Positions 32,004 to 40,456 of a stretch of 64,000 nucleotides of DNA are shown piece after piece. Under the pieces are notes generated by a model, which worked only from the letters and a program-made list of their open reading frames with translations, ran no database searches and was not told the origin of the DNA. The first letter of the stretch is position 1, and every line of letters begins with the position of its first letter. The position numbers and the translations under genes are program-made. Location: contig NZ_JACLAU010000001.1 of assembly GCF_014230305.1 (NCBI RefSeq), positions 1 to 64,000 of the forward strand, written 5' to 3'. This DNA comes from Novosphingobium aerophilum. Lineage in GTDB: Bacteria; Pseudomonadota; Alphaproteobacteria; Sphingomonadales; Sphingomonadaceae.

Positions 32004-34628
32004 TCAGTACTTGACGCCGATGCTCACGCCGAAGGTGCGTGGGTCGACGAAGTAGCCCCCGGCATAGCCCAGCGAGCCGAAGTCGATGCCGCGAACGAAG
32101 GCGTTCTGGTTGGTCAGGTTGCGGCCCCACAGCCGGATCAGCGCCTCACCCCCGCCGAGCGGGATCCGGTCGATCGCGATCTGCGCATCGACCCGCTTGA
32201 TCGCATCGTTCCTCAGCAGGTCGTTGAACGGAGTGGAGATGTTGTTCGACACGCTGTACTTGGGGTCTTCGTAGGTATAGCTCACCCGGCCGGTCAGACG
32301 CAGGCCGCTCGAGGTGAGCGGGAACTGCATGTTGAGCGCGGCATTGGCGGTGAACGGCGAGGTGTAGGCCGGGGTCGCTATGGACGCGATGTTGACCAGC
32401 GGCTGGCCGGCCGTGACCGGCAGGCCCGCGTTGAACTCCTTGTACTTGATGTCGACGTAGCCGGCATTGCCCTCGATCGTGAAGTTCTCGTTGAGCACGG
32501 CCATCAGCTCGGCCTCGACGCCGGTGTAGGTCACCTTGCCGGCGTTGGTCACGGCCGTGGCGAAGGTCCCCGGAGGCGCGTTGGTCAGCGGCACCGCGAT
32601 CGCCAGGTCCTTGTACTCGTTGTAGTAGCCCGACAGGTTGAAGCGCAGGCGGCGATCGAACAGTTCGGACTTCAGGCCCACCTCGTACGAGGTCAGCGTC
32701 TCGGGCTTGAACGAGGGCAGGGTGCCGCCGCTGGCCGGATCCTGGGCGTTGAAGCCGCCGGCGCGGTAGCCGGTGGCGATGCGGGCATAGACGTTGACAT
32801 CACGGTTGAGATCATAGCCCAGCATGGCGTTCCAGGTGAACTTGCTGAACGAGGTCCGGCCCTGGTCCGGCACCGCGGGGGCGGCTGCGCCGTTCTGCAG
32901 GCGGATCATGGTCTTCTGGTCCCAGGTGTAGCGGCCACCCAAGGTCAGCCGCAGGCCGCTGTCCCGACCGCCGGGGTAATAGGTCGCCTGGGTATAGACC
33001 GCGGCGCTTTCGGCCGAGGCGGTGTAGGTCAGGCGGCCCAGCGTCTGGACCATGCGGTAGCGGGCGGGATTGGCGGCCCGGAATGACGGGGCGAGCAGCG
33101 GGGCGAACTGTGCCGCGGCGGCGGCAGGGAAGCCGACGCCGCGCAACACGCCGACGAAGGCTGCATCGCTGAACACTTGGCTGTTGGTGTCAAGCACGAA
33201 GCCGCTGTTCTGGGGATTGTCCTCCGACCCCTTCTCCCAGAAGTAGAAGCCGCCGACCACCCAGTCGAGCGTATCGGACTGGCCGGACACTTCCAGCTCC
33301 TCGCTGAGCTGCTTGTGGCGCCGCTGGTTGTTGGTGTCGAACAGGTTCTGCTGCACCGTCGGCACCGCGGCGCCGGCCAGGAAAGCCGAGGTTCCGGCCG
33401 GGAAACCGAGGCTCTGCAGCAGCGGCGCCGGGAAGCCGTTGAACAGCGTGGCATTGGTGAACTGCGGCCCGCGGAAGGCGCCGATGCCGTCAAGATCGGT
33501 GGTGTAATCGTTGTCCCAGCGGCGATAGCCGGTGATCGACTTGATCTTGAACGGGCCGAAGTCGTTCTCGATCTGCAGGTTGTGACCCCAGGCCGTGTCC
33601 AGCGACGTGCTCGAGATGTCGTTGCAGACGGTGGGGCGCCAGGTCCGGGTCGGCGCCGCGAGGGCGGCGCAGGCCGGATTGAGGAAGGTGGCCCCGGCGA
33701 GGTACTGCTGCACCGGCGCCTGCTGGGTGGCGACGACCGGGATCCCATTGACCACGATCGGGGCACGGGGCGTGCCGTCGGCGACATTGGTCAGCTGGAA
33801 GTTCATCGGCGAGCTGCGCGTCCGGCTCCAGTCGAAGATGTATTGGACCGTGCCGGTGCCGCCGATGTCGGTCTTCGCCGCAAAGCGGAATGAGTCGCTC
33901 TTGCGCGAGCCCGGATCGCGGCTCTTGTTCGGCTCGAGGATGTTGTCGACCACGCCGTCGCGCTGCTGGTGGTTGTAGGTGAAGCTGGTCCGGATCCCGG
34001 CGATGCTGCCCGGATCCAGGGTGATGCGGGCATTGGCCGTGTTGAAGTTGCCGTAGGTCGCCTCGGCGCGCAGCTTGAAGGTTTCGGACGGCGCACGCGA
34101 GATGAACGCGATCGCGCCACCGGTGGTGTTGCGCCCGAACAGCGTGCCCTGCGGACCGCGCAGCACCTCGACGCGCTCGATATCCATCACGTCGAGCGCC
34201 GAGCCGCCCGAGCGGGCGATGTAGATGCCGTCGACATAAAGCGCGTTGGCCGTGTCGATCCCGAAGGTTTCCTGGGCCGAGGTGTTGATGCCGCGGATCG
34301 AGATCACCGCGGCGTTGGCGTTGATCGTGCCCTGCACGATGGTCACGTTGGGGGCCAGGCCGGAGAGGTCCTTGGCGTCCTTGATCCCGAGGGTCGCGAC
34401 CTTTTCGGCACCGATCGCGCTGATTGCGATCGGCACGACCTGCAGGTTCTGTTCGCGCTTCTGCGCGGTCACGACGATCTCGTCGAGCTTGCCGGCGTTC
34501 GCGTCGGCAGCCTGGTCAGCGGCGGCTTCGGCCGCGGCTTCGGCGGCAAGGGCCGGAGCGGCCAGGCAAAGCAGGCTGGTCCCGATCAGCAGACGGGCAA
34601 ACGGGCGGGTTTGAAAGGCACCCTTCAT
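32004..34628 (-). CDS. TonB-dependent outer-membrane receptor
   Basis: An 874-residue receptor. The signal peptide ends near ALAAEA (about 28), followed by an Ala-rich spacer and the TonB box DEIVVTAQKREQNLQ. The plug domain carries VEVLRGPQGTLFGRNTTGGAI, and the beta-barrel ends in TFGVSIGVKY, with a C-terminal aromatic residue. The plug segment SIRGINTSAQETFGIDTANALYVDGIYIARSG is typical of the sphingomonad subgroup linked to catabolic clusters (quoted here only as SIRGINTSAQETFG). The ATG at 34628 has GGGGAG upstream. It probably takes up the substrate of the surrounding SDR/SnoaL genes. Its promoter region carries three ATGCGTA motifs. Confidence 0.94.
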   Translation of the reverse strand: MKGAFQTRPFARLLIGTSLLCLAAPALAAEAAAEAAADQAADANAGKLDEIVVTAQKREQNLQVVPIAISAIGAEKVATLGIKDAKDLSGLAPNVTIVQGTINANAAVISIRGINTSAQETFGIDTANALYVDGIYIARSGGSALDVMDIERVEVLRGPQGTLFGRNTTGGAIAFISRAPSETFKLRAEATYGNFNTANARITLDPGSIAGIRTSFTYNHQQRDGVVDNILEPNKSRDPGSRKSDSFRFAAKTDIGGTGTVQYIFDWSRTRSSPMNFQLTNVADGTPRAPIVVNGIPVVATQQAPVQQYLAGATFLNPACAALAAPTRTWRPTVCNDISSTSLDTAWGHNLQIENDFGPFKIKSITGYRRWDNDYTTDLDGIGAFRGPQFTNATLFNGFPAPLLQSLGFPAGTSAFLAGAAVPTVQQNLFDTNNQRRHKQLSEELEVSGQSDTLDWVVGGFYFWEKGSEDNPQNSGFVLDTNSQVFSDAAFVGVLRGVGFPAAAAAQFAPLLAPSFRAANPARYRMVQTLGRLTYTASAESAAVYTQATYYPGGRDSGLRLTLGGRYTWDQKTMIRLQNGAAAPAVPDQGRTSFSKFTWNAMLGYDLNRDVNVYARIATGYRAGGFNAQDPASGGTLPSFKPETLTSYEVGLKSELFDRRLRFNLSGYYNEYKDLAIAVPLTNAPPGTFATAVTNAGKVTYTGVEAELMAVLNENFTIEGNAGYVDIKYKEFNAGLPVTAGQPLVNIASIATPAYTSPFTANAALNMQFPLTSSGLRLTGRVSYTYEDPKYSVSNNISTPFNDLLRNDAIKRVDAQIAIDRIPLGGGEALIRLWGRNLTNQNAFVRGIDFGSLGYAGGYFVDPRTFGVSIGVKY

Positions 34629-34672
34629 GTCGACTCCCCAAAAGGCATTGTTGTCTGCACGCTTGATAGCCA

Positions 34673-34773
34673 ATGCGTAATGATTTTCAAGCTGCAATAC
34701 GCATCCGTGGGTCATGGGGCGATATCGCCAACGTTGCCGGAAATGCTGCACCTGCTAAAAGCGCAAATGCGTA
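34673..34773. promoter_or_regulatory. repeated ATGCGTA/CGCAAATGCG motifs upstream of the TonB receptor
   Basis: ATGCGTA (34673-34679) and TACGCAT (34698-34704) form an inverted repeat 45-76 bases upstream of the receptor start. A third copy lies in CGCAAATGCGTA (34762-34773), whose first ten bases are palindromic (arms CGCA/TGCG). The exact reverse complement of that ten-base core is found upstream of the SDR/MFS genes (42027-42036). It is a likely regulator-binding site of unknown owner. Confidence 0.5.
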
Positions 34774-34790
34774 GTCACTCACCACGCCGC

Positions 34791-35633
34791 TCAACTGAAC
34801 CACGCGCCGCCGTTGACCGTGACGGTGCTGCCGGTGGCGAAGCTTGCATCGGCGCTGGCGAGAAAGGCCACGGCGCCAGCCACTTCATCGGGATGGGCCA
34901 GCCGCTTGAGCAGACTGTCAGCCGCGACCGCATCCTTCACTGCCTGGGGCAAGGGGGCGTAGATGGGAGTCTCCGTCGCCCCCGGATTGACCGCATTGAC
35001 GCGGATCCCGCGCGGCGCCAGTTCGCGGGCCATGGCCCGGGTCAGGCCGAGCACCGCGGCCTTGGCGGTGACATAGGGGACCGGCCCATTGCCGGCGAGC
35101 GCCGCGGTCGAGCCGATGTTGACGATCGCCCCGCCCGCACCCGGCACATCCCGATCCTGGCCAGCCATGATCCGCACTGCGGCCCGGCTGCAGCGGAACA
35201 CCCCGTCCAGCGTCACCGCCAGGACCGCCGACCAGCCCGCATCGCTGCAGTGGATGGTCTGGTCGGCGTGGGCGTCGGGTTGGCCCGCCGCCCGGGCGGC
35301 CTGCCCGGCATAGAATTCGGCCATGCCGTCGCCCGGTGCACTGCCGATCCCGGCGTTGTTGACCAGCACGTCGATGCCGCCGAAGGCCTGAGCCACGGCG
35401 GCGAAAGCCGCGTCGACCGAGGCGGTGTCGGTCACGTCGCAGGCCAGGCCCAGGTGCGGTACCGGGAGCACCGCCGCCGCGCGCGCCGCATCCAGATCCA
35501 GCACGGCGACCCGCGCTCCTTCCGCCGCCAGCCGCCGGGCGATCGCCGCGCCGATCCCCTGCGCGCCGCCGGTCACCACCGCGCGCTTGCCGGCCAGCCG
35601 TCCGGCGATCGGGTCCGCCACCAGGTCGGTCAT
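34791..35633 (-). CDS. SDR-family NAD(P)-dependent oxidoreductase with an internal insertion
   Basis: A 280-residue SDR: TGGAQGIG, NNAG, catalytic Ser in IGSTAALAG and YVTAK. About 20 extra residues (GMAEFYAGQAARAAGQPDAH) sit between the NNAG motif and the catalytic core, which makes it longer than its neighbours; this segment could line the substrate pocket. VLDLDAA after beta2 suggests NAD. GGAGGACTGAG precedes the ATG. It follows another SDR after only 4 bases, and converges on nothing: the TonB receptor downstream is on the same strand but with its own 162-base promoter region. Confidence 0.9.
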   Translation of the reverse strand: MTDLVADPIAGRLAGKRAVVTGGAQGIGAAIARRLAAEGARVAVLDLDAARAAAVLPVPHLGLACDVTDTASVDAAFAAVAQAFGGIDVLVNNAGIGSAPGDGMAEFYAGQAARAAGQPDAHADQTIHCSDAGWSAVLAVTLDGVFRCSRAAVRIMAGQDRDVPGAGGAIVNIGSTAALAGNGPVPYVTAKAAVLGLTRAMARELAPRGIRVNAVNPGATETPIYAPLPQAVKDAVAADSLLKRLAHPDEVAGAVAFLASADASFATGSTVTVNGGAWFS

Positions 35634-35637
35634 CGGC

Positions 35638-36429
35638 TCAGTCCTCCACCTCGGGGCGCCACGGCACGCCGTTAATATGGCCGCCGCCATCGACGAACAG
35701 CGTGTTCCCGGTCATGTAGGCGCTCGCCTCGCTGGCCAGGAACGCCGCCACCGGCCCGATGTCGCGGGTCGCCTCGCCGAAGCGGCCGACCGGGACCTGG
35801 GCCAGGATGGCATTGGCCATGTCCGGGCTGGCATCGAAATAGGCCTTGGCCGCCGGGCTCAGCGCCGAAGGGCAGATCACATTGGCGGTGATGCCATAGC
35901 CGCCCCATTCGACCGCGGCGGTGCGGGTCAGGGCGCGGAGCGCTTCCTTGGAGACGTTATAGCCCACCGTGAACATGTGGGCGTTCACCCCGTTGAGCGA
36001 GCCGAGATTGATGACCCGGCCGAACCCCTGGTCGCGCATGGCCGGAAACGCCGCGCGCATGGCCCAGAACGCGGACCAGTAGTTGACCAGCATGGCCGAC
36101 TGCATGTCCTCGTCGCTGTGCTTCTCCAGCCGCTTGGGAAAGCTTGCCCCGGCATTGTTGACCAACACGTCGAGCCGCCCGAACTCGGCCAGCGCGGCTG
36201 CGACCATGGCGTCGACCTCCTCGCGCACGGTCACGTCCACCCGGCGCGCCACGGCGCGCACGCCATAGGTTTCGCGCAAGTGGGCCGCCTCGACCTCGGC
36301 CCCCTCGAGCCCGCGCTGGGCGATCATCACCGCGGCGCCTTCCGCGGCAAGCGCCCGGGCGATGCCCTGGCCGACGCCCATTCCGCCGCCGGTCACCAGT
36401 GCGGTGCGGCCTTCCAATTGCCTTGCCAT
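35638..36429 (-). CDS. SDR-family NAD(P)-dependent oxidoreductase
   Basis: A 263-residue SDR with TGGGMGVG, NNAG, a Ser in NLGSLNGVN and YNVSK. The C-terminal tail reads FVDGGGHINGVPWRPEVED. MIAQRG after beta2 has no acidic residue but ends in Arg, which favours NADP(H). GAGGGAGCAAGG lies before the ATG at 36429. It is flanked by an Old Yellow Enzyme homologue upstream and another SDR downstream in one group of four genes (38.2-34.8 kb) and probably handles a ketone/alcohol pair in the same pathway. Confidence 0.92.
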   Translation of the reverse strand: MARQLEGRTALVTGGGMGVGQGIARALAAEGAAVMIAQRGLEGAEVEAAHLRETYGVRAVARRVDVTVREEVDAMVAAALAEFGRLDVLVNNAGASFPKRLEKHSDEDMQSAMLVNYWSAFWAMRAAFPAMRDQGFGRVINLGSLNGVNAHMFTVGYNVSKEALRALTRTAAVEWGGYGITANVICPSALSPAAKAYFDASPDMANAILAQVPVGRFGEATRDIGPVAAFLASEASAYMTGNTLFVDGGGHINGVPWRPEVED

Positions 36430-36472
36430 GGCCTTGCTCCCTCTTCCTGTCGCTGTTGTGCCGTCGCGTGCG

Positions 36473-37543
36473 TCAGTCCGCGCGCGGGTAGTCGGTGTAG
36501 CCGCGGGCATCGTCGCCATGGCCGGTGTAGAAGGTGGTCCGGTCCGCCTTGGCCAGCGGCGTGCCGTGCTGGAAGCGTTCGACCAGATCGGGATTGGCGA
36601 TGTAGGCATAGCCGAACGACACCGCCTCGGCCTTGCCCTCCGCCAGCAGCGCCTGGGCCTTCTCCAGCGTCAACCCGCAGTTCTCGATCACCGGCCCCGA
36701 CCAGTTGGCGCGGACCAGCTCGAGCGCGTCGAAGCCCTGGTTGGGGATATGGATCAGATGGCAGTAAGCCAGCCCCAGCCCGTCGACCGCCCGCAGCAGC
36801 GTGGCATAGGTCTCGGCCGGATCGGCATCGGCCATGCCGTTGAACGGCACGCCGGGGCAGATGCGGAAGCCGACCCGCCCGGGACCGATCGCATCGGCCA
36901 GCGCCGCCAGCGTCTCGGCCACGAAGCGCACCCGGTTCTCGGCCGAACCGCCGTACCGGTCGGTGCGCAGGTTGGTGTTGGACGACAGGAACTGCATCGG
37001 CAGATAGCCGCTGGCGCAGTGCAGCTCGACCCCGTCCAGTCCGGCAGCCCGGCTGTTGCGTGCCGCCGCGACATATTCGGCGATCACCCCGGGGATCTCC
37101 GCGGTGTCAAGCGCGCGGGGCATCTCGGTGGGGACCGGAACGCCGTCGGGCCCGGGAATCGGATCGGGGCAGGGAATCGCGCTGGGCGCCACAGTCTCGG
37201 CATCGGGGGCCTTGTTGGCCCGCACGGCGGCGCGACCGACATGCATCAGCTGCATCACGATCCGCCCGCCCGCCTGGTGCACGGCGTCGGCCACCCGGGC
37301 CCAGCCGGCCACCTGCTGCTGCGAATGGATTCCCGGCGTGCGCCAATAGCCCTTGCCCGCTGGCGAGGGCTGGGTGCCCTCGGTCACGATCAGGCCGGCC
37401 GAGGCCCGCTGGCGATAGTATTCGACCATCAGGTCGGTCGGTTCGTCCTCGGGGCCGGCCCGGTCGCGGGTCATCGGCGCCATGACCACGCGGTTGGCCA
37501 GCTCGAGCTCGCCCAGCCGCACCGGCGCAAAGATATCCGCCAT
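36473..37543 (-). CDS. NADH:flavin oxidoreductase, Old Yellow Enzyme family
   Basis: A 356-residue FMN-dependent TIM barrel that reduces alpha,beta-unsaturated carbonyl compounds. Motifs are RVVMAPMTRDRA, QLMHVGRAA, the segment GVELHCASGYLPMQFL, and NLRTDRYGGSAENRVRF. The substrate-anchoring pair is normally His-x2-Asn or His-x2-His; here it is His175-x2-Ser178 (HCAS). A conserved Tyr180 proton donor is present. The C-terminal FGYAYIANPDLVERF binds FMN phosphate. It is co-transcribed with a SnoaL gene (6 bases upstream) and two SDRs, which fits reduction of a ring enone. Confidence 0.92.
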   Translation of the reverse strand: MADIFAPVRLGELELANRVVMAPMTRDRAGPEDEPTDLMVEYYRQRASAGLIVTEGTQPSPAGKGYWRTPGIHSQQQVAGWARVADAVHQAGGRIVMQLMHVGRAAVRANKAPDAETVAPSAIPCPDPIPGPDGVPVPTEMPRALDTAEIPGVIAEYVAAARNSRAAGLDGVELHCASGYLPMQFLSSNTNLRTDRYGGSAENRVRFVAETLAALADAIGPGRVGFRICPGVPFNGMADADPAETYATLLRAVDGLGLAYCHLIHIPNQGFDALELVRANWSGPVIENCGLTLEKAQALLAEGKAEAVSFGYAYIANPDLVERFQHGTPLAKADRTTFYTGHGDDARGYTDYPRAD

Positions 37544-37548
37544 TGCGC

Positions 37549-38181
37549 TCAGCTCCGCACGCGGGGTTTGGGCAGCGGAGCGCCGCGCCGCATGGTCTCG
37601 ATGAACTTCTCGAGCGGGGCGGGCGGATCGACCGGGCCGTCATGCGGCTTGCCCTGGCGGGCCCAGTAGGTCTGCCAGCTCGGGAACAGGTCGTGGAAGC
37701 TGCCCTCATAGGGCGGCACCCCGGGCCAGCGCATCTTGCGCTGGCCGATCGGCGGCTTGTTGAGATCGGTCGCGTACCAGTAGAGCGGCAGGCGACGGCG
37801 GAAGTACCAGCGTCCGTCGATCCGCTCGTACTGGTCGAAGTACATCATCTGCATGATGACCCACTCGGTCCCGGCCTCGTGCTCGTTCTTGGAATAGACC
37901 ACGCCCTGGGCGTGATCGGGATCGTCGAAATCGATGATGTGCCCGCCGATGTGATGGCTGGTGCCATCGAACTGCATCGAATGGGTCTCGTCGAACCAGT
38001 CGCGCAGGGCCTTGCGCCCCTGCTTGCCGCCGCCGACCCGGACATCCTCCGGGAACAGGTTCACCCAGGCATCGCCGTCGCGCATGTCGAGCGCCAGTGA
38101 GTACTTGGCGGGCAACTGGCGGATCGCGTCGAGTGATTCGAGCCGGTCGATCCGGGCCAGCAGGGCGTCGTCCACGGTCAT
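37549..38181 (-). CDS. SnoaL/NTF2-like protein
   Basis: A 210-residue SnoaL-like protein. The helix IDRLESLDAIRQLPAKYSLALDMRD begins the fold. DGTSHHIGGHIIDFDD and WVIMQMMYFDQYERIDGRWYFRRR are later strands, and a Pro-rich tail (about 165-210) is extra. The ATG at 38181 has AGGAGAGGACAAGG before it. It is the first gene of the SnoaL-OYE-SDR-SDR group. A TACGCAT site lies 68 bases upstream. Confidence 0.78.
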   Translation of the reverse strand: MTVDDALLARIDRLESLDAIRQLPAKYSLALDMRDGDAWVNLFPEDVRVGGGKQGRKALRDWFDETHSMQFDGTSHHIGGHIIDFDDPDHAQGVVYSKNEHEAGTEWVIMQMMYFDQYERIDGRWYFRRRLPLYWYATDLNKPPIGQRKMRWPGVPPYEGSFHDLFPSWQTYWARQGKPHDGPVDPPAPLEKFIETMRRGAPLPKPRVRS

Positions 38182-38247
38182 CCTTGTCCTCTCCTGGGTG
38201 GTGGGGGCCAAGCCTTCACCTGTTTGCGCTGAATGATAGATCTATTT

Positions 38248-38257
38248 CTACGCATAT
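38248..38257. promoter_or_regulatory. CTACGCATAT site upstream of the SnoaL-OYE-SDR group
   Basis: CTACGCATAT in an A/T-rich stretch (38232-38272), 67 bases before the SnoaL start. It matches CTACGCATTT (reverse strand of 34765-34774) and CTACGCAAAT (45676-45685). The 213-base gap to the aldehyde dehydrogenase stop holds no other feature that I can support. Confidence 0.4.
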
Positions 38258-38394
38258 AAAAAGTCGATAGCGTTACGTTCCGAAATCTTCGAACCGTTCA
38301 TCCTGGCCATGCACCAGCTTCGCACATTGCGCCGGGCACCAGCGTCCATCGCGGCGCCGCGAACGCGGATGGTCATCCCCAGGGAACGCCACGA

Positions 38395-39849
38395 TCAGTT
38401 CGCGGCGACGTGATGGATGTACTGCCGGCTCATGAAGGTGCGCACCGCCTCCGAACTGCACTCGAAGCCATAGCCGCTTTCCTTCAGCCCGCCGAACGGC
38501 GCCTCGACATGGCTGACCGCGAAGTTGTTGATCGCCACCTGCCCCACCTCCAGCCGCTGCGCCACGGCCTGGGCACGGGCAAAGTCGCGCCCCATGACAT
38601 AGCCGGCCAGCCCGACATCGACCGCATTGGCCCGCGCCACCGCCTCGTCGACGCTGTCGTAGGGCATGGCCAGCGCGATGGGGCAAAAGGGCTCCTCCTG
38701 CAGCACCCGCGCATCGGCCGGCACGTCGGCCAGCAGGGTCGGACGGAACAGGAAGCCCTGGTTGCCTTCGCGGGTGCCGCCGGTCACCAGCCGCGCACCG
38801 CGGGCCGTGGCATCCTCGACCAGGCTCTCGGCCGCAGCCAGGCGCCGTGCGTTGGCGAGCGCGCCCATCTGCGAACCCTCGGCGATGCCGCGCCCGATCC
38901 GGACCGCGCCGAGCTTCGCGCCGAAGGCCTCGACGAAATCGTTGTAGACCGGCCGGGCCACGAAGAAGCGGGTCGGCGAGGTGCAGACCTGGCCGGCATT
39001 GCGGGTCTTGCCGAGGACCGCGGCGGTTGCGGCCGCCTCGACATCGACATCGTCGAGCACCACCACCGGGGCGTGCCCGCCCAGTTCGAGCACGCAGGGC
39101 TTGAGCGCCTCGGCTGCGGTCCGGGCGACGATGCGGCCGATCCCGGTCGAGCCGGTGAAGGTCACCACGCCAACCGCACGGGCGGCGATCATCTCGGCCG
39201 AAATGCGCGGCGCATCGCCATGCAGCACGCTGATCGCTCCGGCCGGGACGCCGGCCGCGGCCAGGCATTCGGCCATGGCCAGCGGCGCGCCGATCGTTTC
39301 CTCGGCGGGCTTGAGCACGCAGGCGCAACCCGCCGCCAGGGCCGGGGCGACCTTGCGTGCGCTGAGCAACAGCGGGAAATTCCAGGGGGTGAAGCAGGCC
39401 GCCACGCCGATCGGCCGCATCGTCACGGTCTGCCAGGCGCCGGCGGTGCGGGCGGGCAGGATGCTACCATTGATCCGCAGCACCTCGGCCGCGAAGAACT
39501 CGAAGGTCTCGGCCGATCCCTCGACCTCGGCCAGGGCTTCGGCCAGGGTCTTGCCCTGCTCCATCGACAGGGTGCGCGCGATCTCGGCCGAGCGCGCGCG
39601 CAATTCCTCGGCACTGCGCAGCAGCACGCGGTAGCGCTGCTGCGGGCTCAGCGCGCGCCATTCGCGCATCCCCGCCTCGGCCCCGGCCAGGGCTTCGGCC
39701 ACGTCGGCCTCGCTCGCCCCGCGCACGGTGGCCAGCACCGCCTCGGTCGCCGGGTCGATCACGTCATAGGGCACCCCGCGACCGTCGCGGATCGCGCCGC
39801 CGATGAACTGGCCGAGCTGGGCGCCCCGCTCGTAGGCCGACTGGATCAT
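38395..39849 (-). CDS. NAD(P)-dependent aldehyde dehydrogenase
   Basis: A 484-residue ALDH. Asn157 (TPWNFPL), Glu255 (LELGGHAP) and the nucleophile Cys289 (NAGQVCTSPTR) are all present. The general pattern resembles succinate-semialdehyde/benzaldehyde dehydrogenases. The start at 39849 was chosen because GGAG is then 9 bases upstream; it would adjoin the ATG at 39858. It is the last gene after the alcohol dehydrogenase and MaoC genes, so it may complete alcohol to aldehyde to acid oxidation. Confidence 0.93.
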   Translation of the reverse strand: MIQSAYERGAQLGQFIGGAIRDGRGVPYDVIDPATEAVLATVRGASEADVAEALAGAEAGMREWRALSPQQRYRVLLRSAEELRARSAEIARTLSMEQGKTLAEALAEVEGSAETFEFFAAEVLRINGSILPARTAGAWQTVTMRPIGVAACFTPWNFPLLLSARKVAPALAAGCACVLKPAEETIGAPLAMAECLAAAGVPAGAISVLHGDAPRISAEMIAARAVGVVTFTGSTGIGRIVARTAAEALKPCVLELGGHAPVVVLDDVDVEAAATAAVLGKTRNAGQVCTSPTRFFVARPVYNDFVEAFGAKLGAVRIGRGIAEGSQMGALANARRLAAAESLVEDATARGARLVTGGTREGNQGFLFRPTLLADVPADARVLQEEPFCPIALAMPYDSVDEAVARANAVDVGLAGYVMGRDFARAQAVAQRLEVGQVAINNFAVSHVEAPFGGLKESGYGFECSSEAVRTFMSRQYIHHVAAN

Positions 39850-39944
39850 GTTAGGCATCTCCGGATTGGGAAAACTGGGGCAGGTCGGGCACCGTCGCGA
39901 CGGTCGGGTGCGGGATGCCCGGCGTCATGGCGATCGGCCGGTCA

Positions 39945-40430
39945 TCACGCCTGCTCTCCTCGGGCAGGACCAGCCACCTCGCCCGGCCGCCGATGCATCA
40001 GGGCGCTGCGTTCGGTCCGGCAGACCACCTCGTCCCGCTGGTTGAGGCCGGTGTGGCGGAACCGCACGATGCCCTGGCCGGGGCGCGAGCGGCTGGGGCG
40101 CAGGTCCAGCACTTCGGTCTCGGCGCGGATCGTGTCCCCGGCAAAGACCGGCTTGGGGAACACCGTATCGTGCATGCCCAGGTTGGCCACCGTCGTCCCC
40201 AGGGTGGTGTCCTGCACCGTCAGCCCGATCACCAGCCCCAGCGTGTAGAGCGAATTGACCAGCGGCCGGCCGAACTCGGTCGTCGCGGCATAGGCGTGGT
40301 CGATATGCAACTGCGCCGGGTTGTAGGTCATCTGCGAGAACAGCATGTTCTCGAATTCGAGAACGGTCTTGCGGATTTCGTGGCGGAACACCTGCCCCAC
40401 CGTGAACTGCTCGAACCACAGGCCGGCCAT
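39945..40430 (-). CDS. MaoC-like enoyl-CoA hydratase (mesaconyl-CoA hydratase-like)
   Basis: A 161-residue hot-dog protein. The motif FSQMTYNPAQLHIDHAYAATTEFGRPLVNSLYTLGL (partly quoted, residues about 31-66) keeps the His-x-Asp of R-hydratases, with Asn-Pro before it, which matches the mesaconyl/itaconyl-CoA hydratase branch. VFAGDTIRAETEVLDLRPS is typical of MaoC proteins. AGGAAAGG precedes the ATG at 40430. It lies 26 bases after the alcohol dehydrogenase and 95 before the ALDH. Confidence 0.87.
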   Translation of the reverse strand: MAGLWFEQFTVGQVFRHEIRKTVLEFENMLFSQMTYNPAQLHIDHAYAATTEFGRPLVNSLYTLGLVIGLTVQDTTLGTTVANLGMHDTVFPKPVFAGDTIRAETEVLDLRPSRSRPGQGIVRFRHTGLNQRDEVVCRTERSALMHRRPGEVAGPARGEQA

Positions 40431-40456
40431 GGTCTGGTCCTTTCCTCTGGGTCCGC

